From positions 35,740 to 72,536 of the forward strand of contig JAHEQA010000045.1 of NCBI GenBank assembly GCA_019561615.1: DNA of 36,797 nucleotides. The letters run 5' to 3'. The translations under genes and the position numbers were made by a program. Source of the DNA: Methanothermococcus sp. SCGC AD-155-E23 (GTDB lineage: Archaea > AGJL01 > Methanococci > Methanococcales > Methanococcaceae). The notes under the pieces were generated by a model that saw only the letters and a list, made by a program, of their open reading frames with translations, ran no database searches and was not told where the DNA came from. How positions within the stretch are numbered: position 1 is the first letter of the stretch; the number at the start of each line of letters is the position of its first letter. This document shows, piece after piece, positions 16,548 to 26,280 of this stretch.

Positions 16548-17970
16548 AAAATCTGGAAACCCACCTTCTAAGGTGGAATTCAAAATCTTTATTCTCCCCC
16601 TTCTTATCCATATCAAGGGGTGGAATCTCTATATCAATATCTAACTCCATGGCACTTCTACAGAACCTCTCGTAGTCTATCTCCACCTCAGGTATAAGTC
16701 CTCTACCTTCCCCTCCCTCCACCTTCTTAACACCTATTACCTTTACCCCTATCTCCTCCCCTATCCTCCTAACCTTTTCAAAGAGTTGGAAGTTGTAAAC
16801 CCTGTTTAGTATTATACCCCTTACATCTACACCCATCTCCTTTAGTAGGGAGTAGTAACTTAGTCCCTCTATAAAGGCCCCCTCAATCCCTCCTTTACTA
16901 CAGGAGGATATAAGGTAGACTGGAAAACCAAGTAGTTTAGATACTTGGGCACTACTGTAATTCTCTCCCCTAAGGGCACCTGTGAAGGCACCCATTACAC
17001 CCTCCACTATATAGTAGTTATAGTTGGACTCCCTTACAAACCTTAAAAACTCCTCAACACTACACCACCCCCTCTCCCCAACCTTTATACTACTGTACTT
17101 CAGCATAGGTTCCCTTAGGATGTAGAGGGAGGGGAGGATATCTCTAACATCGGGACCTATCTTTGCAACAAATACCCTCCCCTTTAACTTGGAGACTATA
17201 GCCGTTAGTAAAAAAGTTTTTCCACAGTGGGAACCTGTAGATAGGAGGATTATTCCCCTTTTTCTACCATCGTATTTTCTCCTGGAGTATACCACAGACC
17301 TCCTTTTCAACTCCTCCCTTAACCTTTTGTTTTTCTCTAGTATGGCTTTATACTCCTCCTCATCTACACCTAAGTTCTCCAATAGATTTCTCCTTATATG
17401 GGGGTTGTCCAGGAATCCATGAACCATGGTACCGTATACATTCTTACTATACACCCCTGAGAGGATATACCTCTCCTCCTCAAGGTATCTGTAGTTTAAC
17501 TTCTCAACTTTAGATACACTTAGTATTTTAACCCCCTTACCAACCTTTATATCTCCGTAGGTGTGACAGTGGAATCCCTCCCCCCTCTCTCCAGCCCTTC
17601 CAAAGATAGAGTTGTTCATCAACTTAAACTCCACCCTATCTGTACATATCAAGGGGGAGAACTCCACATCCAACAGTCCCAAACCCTCTCTAAATATGGG
17701 ATAACTACTTTTCCTCCCTATATCTATCCTTTTAGAGAGCACCTGGAATCCACTACACACTCCAAAGAGTATACCCTCAAATTCTAGGAGGTATTTCTTC
17801 AACTTCTCATTTAGGGAGAGACTCTCTATAAGACTACCCCCTGGAATGATCAACATATCTAGGTCTTTAATAACATGGAGGTTGTCCTCCCTAACTGCCA
17901 AGGTAGGCAGATTTCCAAAGTTTTCAAAAGAGGGAAGAGCCCCTTTTATATCAAGTATGCCAATCTCCAT
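16522..17970 (-). CDS. CobB/CobQ-like protein with amidotransferase domain first (permuted order)
   Basis: A 482-aa protein related to cobyrinate/cobyrate amidating enzymes, but with its domains reversed. Residues 1-195 are a type 1 glutamine amidotransferase with Cys72 (GVCSGFQVL) and His184 (TMVHGF); residues 236-440 are a P-loop ATPase of the dethiobiotin-synthetase type (STGSHCGKT, 244-252; EGVMGAFTG, 323-331). In CbiP and CbiA the ATPase comes first. Active residues look intact, so it probably amidates a carboxylate at ATP expense; the substrate is unknown, with F430 or another tetrapyrrole a guess. It starts 2 bp after the stop of the helicase gene, so the two are almost certainly one operon. 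Confidence 0.8.
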   Translation of the reverse strand: MEIGILDIKGALPSFENFGNLPTLAVREDNLHVIKDLDMLIIPGGSLIESLSLNEKLKKYLLEFEGILFGVCSGFQVLSKRIDIGRKSSYPIFREGLGLLDVEFSPLICTDRVEFKLMNNSIFGRAGERGEGFHCHTYGDIKVGKGVKILSVSKVEKLNYRYLEEERYILSGVYSKNVYGTMVHGFLDNPHIRRNLLENLGVDEEEYKAILEKNKRLREELKRRSVVYSRRKYDGRKRGIILLSTGSHCGKTFLLTAIVSKLKGRVFVAKIGPDVRDILPSLYILREPMLKYSSIKVGERGWCSVEEFLRFVRESNYNYYIVEGVMGAFTGALRGENYSSAQVSKLLGFPVYLISSCSKGGIEGAFIEGLSYYSLLKEMGVDVRGIILNRVYNFQLFEKVRRIGEEIGVKVIGVKKVEGGEGRGLIPEVEIDYERFCRSAMELDIDIEIPPLDMDKKGENKDFEFHLRRWVSRFFNQSCILK

Positions 17971-17972
17971 AG

Positions 17973-20459
17973 TTAACTCTCTATACTTTTTTGATAGGGG
18001 TTACAGATCCTTCTCCTGTAGTAGGCCGCATCCTCAGAGACCTTCCTGTTGTAGATAGATCCTATCCTCTCTATAGCGTCAAGTATTTTCACAGTATTCT
18101 CCAGGTAGTTGTAGATATCCCCTGGGTATGTCTGAAGGTTCAAGGTATGGTATATATGCCTAGATATCTGCAGGGGTGTTTTCCCACCTATCCTCAGGTT
18201 AATGATATATTTGGAGAAGTATCTGACGATGTCCTCCTCTATCATACCCTCGAACTCCATTATCCAGGGTAGTATCCTATCTAGTAAATTCCTATCTCTT
18301 ATCTTCTCCATATTCTCCTTTATTATCTCAAAGGCGTCGATGAACTTTGTGGGGATATTTACATTGATCACCTTACTTATCCTGTTCTTAAGACCCATGG
18401 GGATGTATACCCCCTCAAAGGGGTTAACTAGGGATAGGAGATCTACAATTGGAAGGTTTAAGTTTTTCCTTATAAGTTCTGCATCCTCTGGATAGAGGAA
18501 GGATATACCTGTAAAGTATCCATATCTGGTAACCCCTATATCCTCTCCCTCCTTCACCATACCGTACTCCACAAGTTTACCAAGTATGTAGTCTAAACTG
18601 TGGTTGCTACCCATAAGGGGAACTTTGGAAAGTAACTCCCTCTTTCTACAACCCTTCATACCTTTATAGTATCTCCTGTACCTCTCAATGGCACATAGAC
18701 TTGCCAGTACCTGCTCCATCTCCTCCCTCTCCTCGTATATCACCTCAACATCCTCAGGTTCAGAGTTTAACAGCTGGAAGGCTACCTCCTCCTCACTTCT
18801 CTCCATCTTGGCATGATACTTCTTACCGATCTCTATCAACATATAGACCTTTCCCATATCATGCATACCCTTCCTCCCTGCCCTTCCACATATCTGTTGA
18901 AACTCTGAGGGGGTGAGCCAGTCACCTCCCATGGCCAAACTCTCCAGGATAACAGTTGAGGCTGGAAAATCCACACCTGCTGCAAGGGCAGCAGTGGTAA
19001 CCACACACATAATCTCCTGCTTCATAAACTTCTCCTCTACCATCCTTCTCCTCCTGTACTCCATTCCCCCATGGTAGTACTCAGCCCTTATACCCTTGGA
19101 GTTTAGAAACCTTGCGATGTACTCGGCCCTCTTCCTGGAGTAGGTAAATATTAAACTCTGTCCCCTATATCCGTACTTAGACACCTTGTTAAACTCCCTC
19201 CTTACAATCTCCCTGATCATGTTAAGCTTTTGATACTCGTTCTTGGCAAAGAGGATATGTCTCTCCAGGGGTACTGGACGGCCGCTGTATGTTATAAGAC
19301 GGGCACCTAGACCTTTAGAGAGTTCCCGAGGATTCCCTACGGTGGCAGAGAGGTATATCATCTGCATATCCTCTCCCATCCTCTTGAGAAACCTTAACCT
19401 ACCTATAAGACCATCTAAACGGGCCCCCCTCTCCTCCATATTTAGGGAGTGAACCTCGTCTATCACAACAGTTCCAATACCTCTCAATTTACCTGACCTT
19501 ATAAGGTAGTCAATACCCTCATAGGTTCCAACGATGATGTCACTCTCTAAGTCTGTATTCACATCCTCACATCTACCCTCGTAAAGCCTCCCAGTACCTA
19601 CCCTTAAACTTACACTTAGTCCTATCTCCTTATAGCGCTCCCTGAATTCCAGGTACTTCTGATTTGCCAGGGCCACCAGAGGTACCAGATAGAGAAACTT
19701 CCCCCTACCCTCAAGTAGATTCTTTACACCTGCCAGCTCTCCAATAAGTGTCTTTCCAGAGGATGTAGCCGAGGTTACAAGGAGATCCCTACCCCTTAAC
19801 AACCCTCCCTTAACTGTAAGGGTCTGCACTGGTAGTAACTCTTTTATCCCCCTCTTCTTAAGTATCCTCTTTAACTCTTCAGGGATGTCCAACTCCTCAA
19901 CCCTGTAGTTTTTAATATCCTCCTGATCCCCAGTTAGAACATCGTATCTAGTTAACTCAGGTTTAACTACAGGGTTCCTGGAGGTTAGTAGATCTAAGAC
20001 CTTGTTTACATCCTTTAGCCTTTTAAGTAAACTCTCTATAAATTTCTCCCCAATATCTACCTCCTCCTTAACCTCCTCAAGGGCACACTTTAGACAGATA
20101 TACCTGTTGTTATGTAGATATTTCTCCTCCTCCAGTATGGTGTACCTCCCCTTTACAAGACAGTAGGGACATAGCTCTACCAGTTCATACCTTATGTTTC
20201 TACCCTTTAGGAAATCCTCTAACTTCAGGGACTCCTCATCCTTACTTAGGAGTACCTTGTCAGCGTTTCTCAGTATCTCCAATACCTTGGAGGGTTGTAT
20301 AGGTCTTATATTCCCCTCCCTATCTTCCCTACATCTGTAAAGTTCTATCCTCTTACCTACCTCTCTAAGGAGACAGTGATACCTGACGTTGTTATTGATA
20401 TCGACGATCTCCACCTCCTGTTTCTGCCTCTTCTTCTTCAATTTCCTTATTATTATCAA
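17973..20459 (-). CDS. Ski2-like DEAD/DEAH helicase with N-terminal zinc ribbon
   Basis: ATP-dependent helicase of 828 aa, similar in layout to the large methanogen helicase group represented by MJ1401 (from memory). Residues 97-125 contain CPYC and CLKC, a zinc ribbon inside an N-terminal accessory region. The Q-like VQTL is at 211, Walker A SATSSGKT at 230-237, DEVH at 334-337, then LSAT, a TYSRKRAEY motif IV region, and [10 protein letters not shown]. The C-terminal 250 aa are helical. It starts at TTG 20459, five bases behind GGTGG; no ATG is closer. It may act in RNA turnover or repair. Downstream it is tightly linked to the permuted CobB/CobQ-like gene. Confidence 0.85.
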   Translation of the reverse strand: MIIIRKLKKKRQKQEVEIVDINNNVRYHCLLREVGKRIELYRCREDREGNIRPIQPSKVLEILRNADKVLLSKDEESLKLEDFLKGRNIRYELVELCPYCLVKGRYTILEEEKYLHNNRYICLKCALEEVKEEVDIGEKFIESLLKRLKDVNKVLDLLTSRNPVVKPELTRYDVLTGDQEDIKNYRVEELDIPEELKRILKKRGIKELLPVQTLTVKGGLLRGRDLLVTSATSSGKTLIGELAGVKNLLEGRGKFLYLVPLVALANQKYLEFRERYKEIGLSVSLRVGTGRLYEGRCEDVNTDLESDIIVGTYEGIDYLIRSGKLRGIGTVVIDEVHSLNMEERGARLDGLIGRLRFLKRMGEDMQMIYLSATVGNPRELSKGLGARLITYSGRPVPLERHILFAKNEYQKLNMIREIVRREFNKVSKYGYRGQSLIFTYSRKRAEYIARFLNSKGIRAEYYHGGMEYRRRRMVEEKFMKQEIMCVVTTAALAAGVDFPASTVILESLAMGGDWLTPSEFQQICGRAGRKGMHDMGKVYMLIEIGKKYHAKMERSEEEVAFQLLNSEPEDVEVIYEEREEMEQVLASLCAIERYRRYYKGMKGCRKRELLSKVPLMGSNHSLDYILGKLVEYGMVKEGEDIGVTRYGYFTGISFLYPEDAELIRKNLNLPIVDLLSLVNPFEGVYIPMGLKNRISKVINVNIPTKFIDAFEIIKENMEKIRDRNLLDRILPWIMEFEGMIEEDIVRYFSKYIINLRIGGKTPLQISRHIYHTLNLQTYPGDIYNYLENTVKILDAIERIGSIYNRKVSEDAAYYRRRICNPYQKSIES

Positions 20460-20541
20460 GGTCCCACCTACTTATAATCCTGATAACCATAATAGATAAA
20501 GTAAGAGTTAAAATTATTATGAGAAGTTCAACGGGGGTAAT

Positions 20542-22749
20542 ATGGACATCCAAGATCTAAAGTATATAGAGGAGCAACTAGGTAGGAAACCTAACGATGT
20601 AGAGATAGGGATGTTTGAAAACCTCTGGAGTGAACACTGCTCCTACAGGAGTACAAGACATATCCTCAAGTTATTCAGTAAGACCTTGAAGAACAGTGAG
20701 GATATAGTTATAGGCCCTGGAGATGACGCTGCTGTGGTAAGGGTAGATAGAAAAACTGGTCTATGTGTAGCCCTGGCCATGGAGAGTCACAACCACCCCT
20801 CCTATATAGATCCCTACAACGGTGCAGCTACAGGTGTTGGAGGGATAGTAAGGGATGTTATCTCCATGAATGCAAAACCTATTGCACTCCTGGACTCTCT
20901 AAGGTTTGGGGATATTGAGGGGGAGATGGGGGATAAGGTTAGATGGCTTGTGGAGGGTGTAGTTAACGGTATCAGTGACTACGGAAACAGTATTGGGGTA
21001 CCTACTGTAGGTGGGGAGTGTGAGTTCCACAGCTCCTACAACTACAACAACTTGGTAAATGTAGTCTGTGTAGGTCTTGTAAGGGAGGGGGAGGTTGTAA
21101 CTGGAAAGGCTAGGGAGCCCAATCTATCCCTTATACTTGTGGGAAGTACTGGGAGGGATGGAATAGGTGGTGCCTCCTTTGCATCTAAGGATCTTACAAG
21201 TGAAAGTGAAGAGGAGAGACCAAGTGTCCAAATTGGAGATCCCTTTGCAGGGAAGTGTCTAATAGATGGGGTTTTGGAGGCCTGCAAAACTGGAAAGGTT
21301 AAGGCAATGAAGGATCTAGGGGCTGCAGGTCTCACCTCCGCATGTTCAGAGATGTGCTATGGAGGAGGTGTAGGTGCAGAGATACACCTTGAGAGGGTAA
21401 TTCTCAGGGAGGAGGGGATGACACCCTACGAGATACTGGTATCGGAATCCCAGGAGAGGATGTTGTTGGCGGTGGAGAGAGGAGGGGAGGAGGAGATAAT
21501 AGAGATATTCAAGAAGTACGAACTTCCAGCCTCTGTTATAGGGTGGACTACAGATACTGGGAGACTTGTAGTTAAGATGCACGGTAGGAAGATTGTAGAT
21601 CTACCTCTTAACCTGCTCTGTGGAGCACCACCTATAAAGAGAAAGGAGAAACCCTGTATACTTGAGGAGTACATAGACAGTAGTAGTGTTGAGATGCCTC
21701 AAGACCTTGGGGAGGTACTGTTAAGACTACTTGGAAGTCCAAATATCACCTCAAAGAGATGGATATACGAGAGATACGACTACGAAGTACAGCTGAGAAC
21801 TGTTGTAAGACCTGGGATGGATGCCGCAGTACTAAGGCTTATGGAGTGTCCTCCAAAGGCCCTGGCACTTACAACAGACTGTACCCCAACCTTCTGTAAG
21901 TTAAACCCCTACGTAGGTAGTGTATATACGGTATGTGAGAGTATTAGAAACCTGGCAACTGTAGGGGCGAGACCTATAGCAATGTTGGACAACTTAAACT
22001 TTGGAAATCCAGAGAAACCTGAGAGGATGTATCAGCTGAGGAAGTGTGTCGAGGGACTTGCCAACTGTGCAGAGTTTTTCAACATCCCAGTTGTAGGGGG
22101 GAATGTAAGTCTCTACAACGAGACTGTAATAGATGGAAAGGAGTACCCTATAAATCCCACCCCTACAGTATGCCTGGTAGGTATTATAGAGAAGGTAGAG
22201 ATGGTACCCTCAATACAGGGTAAGGTGGAGGAGGGAGATGTTATCCTGGTGACAGGTGAGACAAAGGAGGAGGTGGGGGGAAGTGAGTACTTCAGATATA
22301 TCCACGGTATAGAGAAGGGTATTGTACCTAGGTGCAACCTGGAGAGGGAGAAGAGGGTATACAGTACAGTGGTTGACCTAATAGGTAAGGGGCTGATAAG
22401 TGGGGCAACGGACATCTCTAGGGGAGGGCTAGGTGTAGGTATGGCAAGGATGTGTATCTGGAACAGGATAGGTGCAGAGGTTCAACTGGGAGACTACAAC
22501 AGAAATAGACTAAGGGATGATATACTTCTATTCTCAGAGTCCTCTGGAAGGATACTTTTAACTGTGAAGGAGGAGAATGTGGAGAAGGTTCTCAAAGCTC
22601 TAGGTGAGGATGGACATGTTATTGGAAGGGTTGGAGGAGACTCCCTAAGGGTGTACAATAAAGATAGGGAGATCCTTAACTTAGATGTGAAGGAGATGAG
22701 GGATGTCTATGAGAAGGGTTTCTACAAGATGATGGGAGATCTAGATTAG
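20542..22749 (+). CDS. purL: Phosphoribosylformylglycinamidine synthase subunit PurL
   Basis: Purine synthesis step four: converts FGAR to FGAM with ATP and ammonia supplied by PurQ. At 735 aa it is the small, stand-alone PurL. Visible family motifs are [32 protein letters not shown], the first GGASFASK region and a second ATP-domain copy ([30 protein letters not shown]). No PurQ or PurS is in the window. The start is an ATG after GGGGG. The 3' end is overlapped on the other strand by 74 bp of cbiP. Confidence 0.96.
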   Translation: MDIQDLKYIEEQLGRKPNDVEIGMFENLWSEHCSYRSTRHILKLFSKTLKNSEDIVIGPGDDAAVVRVDRKTGLCVALAMESHNHPSYIDPYNGAATGVGGIVRDVISMNAKPIALLDSLRFGDIEGEMGDKVRWLVEGVVNGISDYGNSIGVPTVGGECEFHSSYNYNNLVNVVCVGLVREGEVVTGKAREPNLSLILVGSTGRDGIGGASFASKDLTSESEEERPSVQIGDPFAGKCLIDGVLEACKTGKVKAMKDLGAAGLTSACSEMCYGGGVGAEIHLERVILREEGMTPYEILVSESQERMLLAVERGGEEEIIEIFKKYELPASVIGWTTDTGRLVVKMHGRKIVDLPLNLLCGAPPIKRKEKPCILEEYIDSSSVEMPQDLGEVLLRLLGSPNITSKRWIYERYDYEVQLRTVVRPGMDAAVLRLMECPPKALALTTDCTPTFCKLNPYVGSVYTVCESIRNLATVGARPIAMLDNLNFGNPEKPERMYQLRKCVEGLANCAEFFNIPVVGGNVSLYNETVIDGKEYPINPTPTVCLVGIIEKVEMVPSIQGKVEEGDVILVTGETKEEVGGSEYFRYIHGIEKGIVPRCNLEREKRVYSTVVDLIGKGLISGATDISRGGLGVGMARMCIWNRIGAEVQLGDYNRNRLRDDILLFSESSGRILLTVKEENVEKVLKALGEDGHVIGRVGGDSLRVYNKDREILNLDVKEMRDVYEKGFYKMMGDLD

Positions 22750-24235
22750 GGAAAATCTTACCTAGATCCACATTCTCCTCGATGACCTTTGCAATCTTTT
22801 CAAAACTACTCTCAAGGGTCCCCCTGTAACTGTCCCCAGTTATAGGTTTAAGGCCCTTTCTCCTCCTTACAAGGTTTACAATGAAGTTCCTGAACTTGTA
22901 GTTCTCAAAGATACCGTGGAAGTAGGTACCTAGGATATAGGCCTTCCTCCCCCCAACTTCCAATACCTTTATGGCACCGTCAAACCCCTCTCCATTATTT
23001 CCAAAACCTTTTATCACCTTAATTAGAGGTTTTTCACGGGATATGGTAATACCCTCGTGAAGTTCATAGCCAGAGACCTTGAACCTCTCCCCCTCTATCT
23101 CCAGTATACCGTAGGAGTTCTTTATCACCTTCTCATTTCCAAAGATAGTCTCCATATCTAGGAGTCCAAGCCCCTCTATACTACCTACCTCCCCCTCCCT
23201 GAAGTCCCTATCTATTAACATCCTCCCAAGTATCTGGAATCCCCCACATATCCCTATTACAATACCCCCCCTCTCTATAAACTCCCTTATCTTTCTATCC
23301 ATCCCATGCTCCCTCAGGAGTTTCATCTCAAGGGTGGAGCATCTAGTACCAGGTAGTATAAGTATATCCCCTGTGATGTCATCCTGGAAGTCTATAAGTC
23401 TTATAAGGGTATCCCTGAAGAGGGGATTGAAATCTGTGAAGTTTGCAATCTTTGAAAACCTTATTACATTTACCTCCACTGGACTTCTCAGATTTCCAAG
23501 TACCCTTTTCTCCTGGATAACCTGGCTGTCCTCCTCGGGGAATACAAAGTCCTCCCTGTAGGGAATCACCCCTAAAACTGGAATTCCCGTAAGCTCCTCT
23601 ATCCTCTCCAGTCCCTTCTTCAACACCTCGGGGTTCCCCCTGAACTTGTTTATTACAAAACCCTTAATAAGTCTCCTCCACCTCTTAGGTAGGAGGGATA
23701 CTGTACCGTAGAGGGATGGGAAGACCCCTCCCCTATCTATATCCCCCACTAGGATAGCATCTCCCCCTACCATCTCTAAAACCCTTAGATTTGCAATGTC
23801 ATCCTCTAAAAGGTTAATCTCACAGCAACTTCCAGCCCCCTCCATGACAACGTAGTCGTAATTTCTATCTAGATATTCCAAACTCTCCCTTATCTTCCCC
23901 AGGAAGAAATCCTTATTCCTCCTGTACTCGTTGTAGTCCATATCCCTGTAAGGTCTTCCATGAACTATAACCTGGGATATGAAGTTTCCCTTAGGTTTTA
24001 AGAGTATGGGGTTGAAGTGTATAGAGGGTTCAGTTTTTGCAGCCAGGCTTTGGATGTACTGGGCAACTGCTATCTCCCCCTCCTCCTTGGTAACCCTTGA
24101 GTTTAGACTCATATTCTGGGATTTAAAGGGCGCCACCTTGTAACCCCTGTTTGCAAGTATTCTACATAACCCTGCAACTATTAAGGTTTTTCCACAGTTT
24201 GAGGAGGTGCCTACCACCATTAGGAATTTGGCCAT
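22676..24235 (-). CDS. cbiP: Cobyric acid synthase CbiP/CobQ
   Basis: Amidates four side chains of adenosylcobyrinic a,c-diamide during cobamide synthesis. The 519-aa protein has the P-loop GTSSNCGKT (9-17), [23 protein letters not shown], then the amidotransferase domain with Cys330 (GICGGFQIL) and His440 (TYFHGIFEN). The ATG at 24235 follows GGTGAAAGG, with a TATA-like CTTTATATATTTT on the minus strand at about 24252-24272. The last 24 residues (Ser/Pro/His-rich, ending SPSHLS) are read from the antisense strand of purL and look like non-conserved read-through; conserved sequence ends near DLGKIF at residue 495. Confidence 0.93.
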   Translation of the reverse strand: MAKFLMVVGTSSNCGKTLIVAGLCRILANRGYKVAPFKSQNMSLNSRVTKEEGEIAVAQYIQSLAAKTEPSIHFNPILLKPKGNFISQVIVHGRPYRDMDYNEYRRNKDFFLGKIRESLEYLDRNYDYVVMEGAGSCCEINLLEDDIANLRVLEMVGGDAILVGDIDRGGVFPSLYGTVSLLPKRWRRLIKGFVINKFRGNPEVLKKGLERIEELTGIPVLGVIPYREDFVFPEEDSQVIQEKRVLGNLRSPVEVNVIRFSKIANFTDFNPLFRDTLIRLIDFQDDITGDILILPGTRCSTLEMKLLREHGMDRKIREFIERGGIVIGICGGFQILGRMLIDRDFREGEVGSIEGLGLLDMETIFGNEKVIKNSYGILEIEGERFKVSGYELHEGITISREKPLIKVIKGFGNNGEGFDGAIKVLEVGGRKAYILGTYFHGIFENYKFRNFIVNLVRRRKGLKPITGDSYRGTLESSFEKIAKVIEENVDLGKIFPNLDLPSSCRNPSHRHPSSPSHLS

Positions 24236-24310
24236 CCTTTCACCAGAGGGATTTAAAAAAATATATAAAGATTAAAGACTTAATTATAATAAAAATTTTA
24301 GGTGATAGAA

Positions 24311-24592
24311 ATGGAAAATGAGATTACAAAACTTATAGACACCCTCTGTGACAGGGAGTTAATTGTAAGGTTCACCTTGAATAAAACCTTGAAGTTGTCA
24401 ACATTTAAAATAGGGACCATGGAGATAGAGGGTGAATTTGGTATAAGCTTTAGAAATATAGAGACTGCAAGAAAGTTGGAGGAGTTAGGTAGGGAGGAAA
24501 AGGTTGAGGAGAGTGTTGAAATAAATATAGAGGAGTTGGAGAAGGAGGAAGGTACAGAAAAGGAGAAGGGTGGAGAGATAGCAGTTGAATAA
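24311..24592 (+). CDS. Hypothetical acidic protein, 93 aa
   Basis: Unrecognised. ATG 24311 follows GGTGAT; GTG 24302 is part of that site. Residues 1-60 look like a small folded domain ([33 protein letters not shown]); from about residue 62 on the chain is very rich in Glu and Lys ([16 protein letters not shown]) and probably extended or coiled. It is divergent from cbiP and 38 bp ahead of the CBS-pair gene, probably in one transcript. Confidence 0.65.
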   Translation: MENEITKLIDTLCDRELIVRFTLNKTLKLSTFKIGTMEIEGEFGISFRNIETARKLEELGREEKVEESVEINIEELEKEEGTEKEKGGEIAVE

Positions 24593-24630
24593 TATTATAC
24601 TTTTTTAAACACCTAGGGGTTGTTACAGGG

Positions 24631-25068
24631 ATGCCTATGGGAGATCTGGAGAAGTACCTAACCTCTACCCCTGTAAAGGAGATTATGACCACCGATGTTA
24701 TATACGTCTATCCAGAGGAGGGCATAGTAAAGGCCTTTGAAAAACTTTTGAAGTACAGGATAAGCTGTCTACCTGTAGTGGACAGGGATGGAAAGATTGT
24801 AGGTATAGTTACCACCACAGATATTGGACACAACCTCATAGAGGACAGATATACCTTGGATACTACAGTTGGAGATGTAATGACTAAGGAGGTAGTCACC
24901 ATAAAACCAGAGGAACCTGTAATTAACGCCATAAAAAAGATGGATGAGTATGGAGATAAGGGGGAGATCATCAATCAACTACCTGTAGTAGATGAGGATG
25001 GAAAATTGATAGGAATAGTATCCGATGGAGATATAATAAGGTTTTTATCAAGGTGTATAAAAAAATAA
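24631..25068 (+). CDS. CBS-domain pair protein
   Basis: A 145-aa stand-alone Bateman module. The two CBS domains cover about residues 14-70 ([19 protein letters not shown] ... GIVTTTDI) and 80-143 ([18 protein letters not shown] ... [11 protein letters not shown]). Such pairs bind adenine nucleotides or SAM and regulate partner proteins; no catalytic domain is attached, and the partner cannot be read from the sequence. Two ATGs (24631 and 24637) are possible starts, neither with a strong ribosome-binding site, which suggests coupling to the acidic protein upstream. It is convergent with the Hmd paralogue. Confidence 0.87.
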   Translation: MPMGDLEKYLTSTPVKEIMTTDVIYVYPEEGIVKAFEKLLKYRISCLPVVDRDGKIVGIVTTTDIGHNLIEDRYTLDTTVGDVMTKEVVTIKPEEPVINAIKKMDEYGDKGEIINQLPVVDEDGKLIGIVSDGDIIRFLSRCIKK

Positions 25069-25088
25069 ATTTATATCAATCTATGGTT

Positions 25089-26117
25089 TCAGGAGGTAAG
25101 AAATTTTTTTTTACATCTATTTATTACTCCATCTGCTGCAGCACCACCAACTGTTCTTCTAATCTCCTCTACCAGGGCCTGGGAGGCTACTATACTAACT
25201 GGTTTTACCTTGCACCTCTCTACCTCCTTACTAAACTCCTTACTTAAGTTGGATAGTACATGTATTGCAGATTCCAGGTCCTCCTGTTCTTCCAGTAACT
25301 TGCTAGCCTTGGCATTTTCAATTAATAGATCTATATCTAGGGCCTTTACCAGACCTCTAATTCCAGAGGTCTCCAGTATGGCAGAGATGGCCTGTAATAC
25401 GTACAGGACCTCCCTTTCAGAGATCTTTTCAGAGTCCTCCGTTATTAAAGACTTCATCCTGTAGTAATTTAGGATACCACTTAAAGTTACAGTAGTCATA
25501 TGGGTAGGTAGGCCTGTTATTAGGGGTACCAGATCTATAGGTTTGACAACTACCTCCTTATTGATACTCTTTATCAGCTCTATACACCTGTTGAATTGCT
25601 CCTCTGTGGAGTACTCCTCCCCATCTAAGGATCTATATCCCACTATATACTTGGAGTACATAGCAGTACCTGGGATGGCATTTGGACAGGTGGAAACTAA
25701 TCCCACATCCTTCCTCTCCAACCTTAACTCCCTCTCTATGTTGGAGTATATCATTATTACAGGGGTTGAATCGCATATGGCAATAGTGGAGTCCCTGGGA
25801 ATATGTTGAAGAATACTCTTTATGGATTTTATTGTACTTTCACTAAAGGGTCTAGTTATAAACTGTACCTCTCCATGCTTTGCAGCCTCTGTATCCTTGT
25901 CAACAACCTTTACACCTGCCTCCTCTATCTTTTCCCAGAGCTCCTTATCCATTACATCCCTCTCAGGTTCAGAGAGTACAACGTCATGGCCAGCTTTGGC
26001 AAACTCTATTGCCATTGCTCCTCCACCAAAGGGAGGTTCTCCTCCCAGTTTCTCATGGAGTTTTAACTCTTCTAGATAGAACTTCTGATTCCCTGCTCCA
26101 TATATAGAAACCTTCAT
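25089..26117 (-). CDS. Hmd-family paralogue (HmdII/HmdIII-like)
   Basis: Related to the iron-guanylylpyridinol hydrogenase Hmd, which reduces methenyl-tetrahydromethanopterin with H2, but of the paralogue class with start MKVSIYGAGNQKFYLE. The 342-aa protein has an N-terminal Rossmann domain (GGEPPFGGGAMAIEFAKAGH) and the Hmd helical domain. Cys115 (ICDSTP) lies where Hmd has the iron-ligating Cys176 (M. marburgensis numbering). The usual S-x-H-P-G-A-V-P segment reads STCPNAIPGT, so the conserved His (201 in Hmd) appears to be Cys144. Paralogues of this type are thought to bind the cofactor or tRNA synthetases rather than catalyse; that role is from literature memory. It starts at ATG after GAGGTG. 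Confidence 0.82.
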   Translation of the reverse strand: MKVSIYGAGNQKFYLEELKLHEKLGGEPPFGGGAMAIEFAKAGHDVVLSEPERDVMDKELWEKIEEAGVKVVDKDTEAAKHGEVQFITRPFSESTIKSIKSILQHIPRDSTIAICDSTPVIMIYSNIERELRLERKDVGLVSTCPNAIPGTAMYSKYIVGYRSLDGEEYSTEEQFNRCIELIKSINKEVVVKPIDLVPLITGLPTHMTTVTLSGILNYYRMKSLITEDSEKISEREVLYVLQAISAILETSGIRGLVKALDIDLLIENAKASKLLEEQEDLESAIHVLSNLSKEFSKEVERCKVKPVSIVASQALVEEIRRTVGGAAADGVINRCKKKFLTS

Positions 26118-26161
26118 ACTGGCACCTCTAGAATAATGACACTGTAACCTTGGATACTTTT

Positions 26162-26172
26162 AAATATATAAA
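26162..26172 (-). promoter_or_regulatory. Putative TATA box of the Hmd paralogue
   Basis: The minus strand reads TTTTATATATTTAAAAG at about 26157-26173, a strong box A candidate, about 45-50 nt before the ATG at 26117. The hexanucleotide repeat begins about 9 bp further upstream, next to where a BRE or activator would bind. Confidence 0.5.
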
Positions 26173-26180
26173 ATTAATGC

Positions 26181-26239
26181 ATATAGATATAGATATAGAT
26201 ATAGATATAGATATAGATATAGATATAGATATAGATATA
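26181..26239. repeat. Hexanucleotide microsatellite (ATATAG)n, about 9.8 copies
   Basis: Nine perfect ATATAG units and a tenth lacking only its G form a 59-bp perfect tandem repeat. It lies in the 163-bp spacer between the substrate-binding lipoprotein gene and the Hmd paralogue, directly upstream of the latter's TATA box. There are no spacers, so it is not a CRISPR. Such tracts are prone to slippage. Confidence 0.95.
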
Positions 26240-26280
26240 TTTGGATATAAGGTTACAAAAAATTAGAAAAAAATAGAGAA

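Noticed and set aside
17991-18272. Plus-strand frames opposite the helicase gene
   Set aside because: Antisense to conserved helicase coding sequence, with no ribosome-binding site and unlikely composition.
25822-26079. Overlapping plus-strand frames opposite the Hmd paralogue
   Set aside because: Ser/Pro-rich translations of the antisense strand of a conserved gene; no supporting start signals.
26181-26239. CRISPR array
   Set aside because: The unit is 6 bp, continuous, with no spacers and no cas genes in the window.
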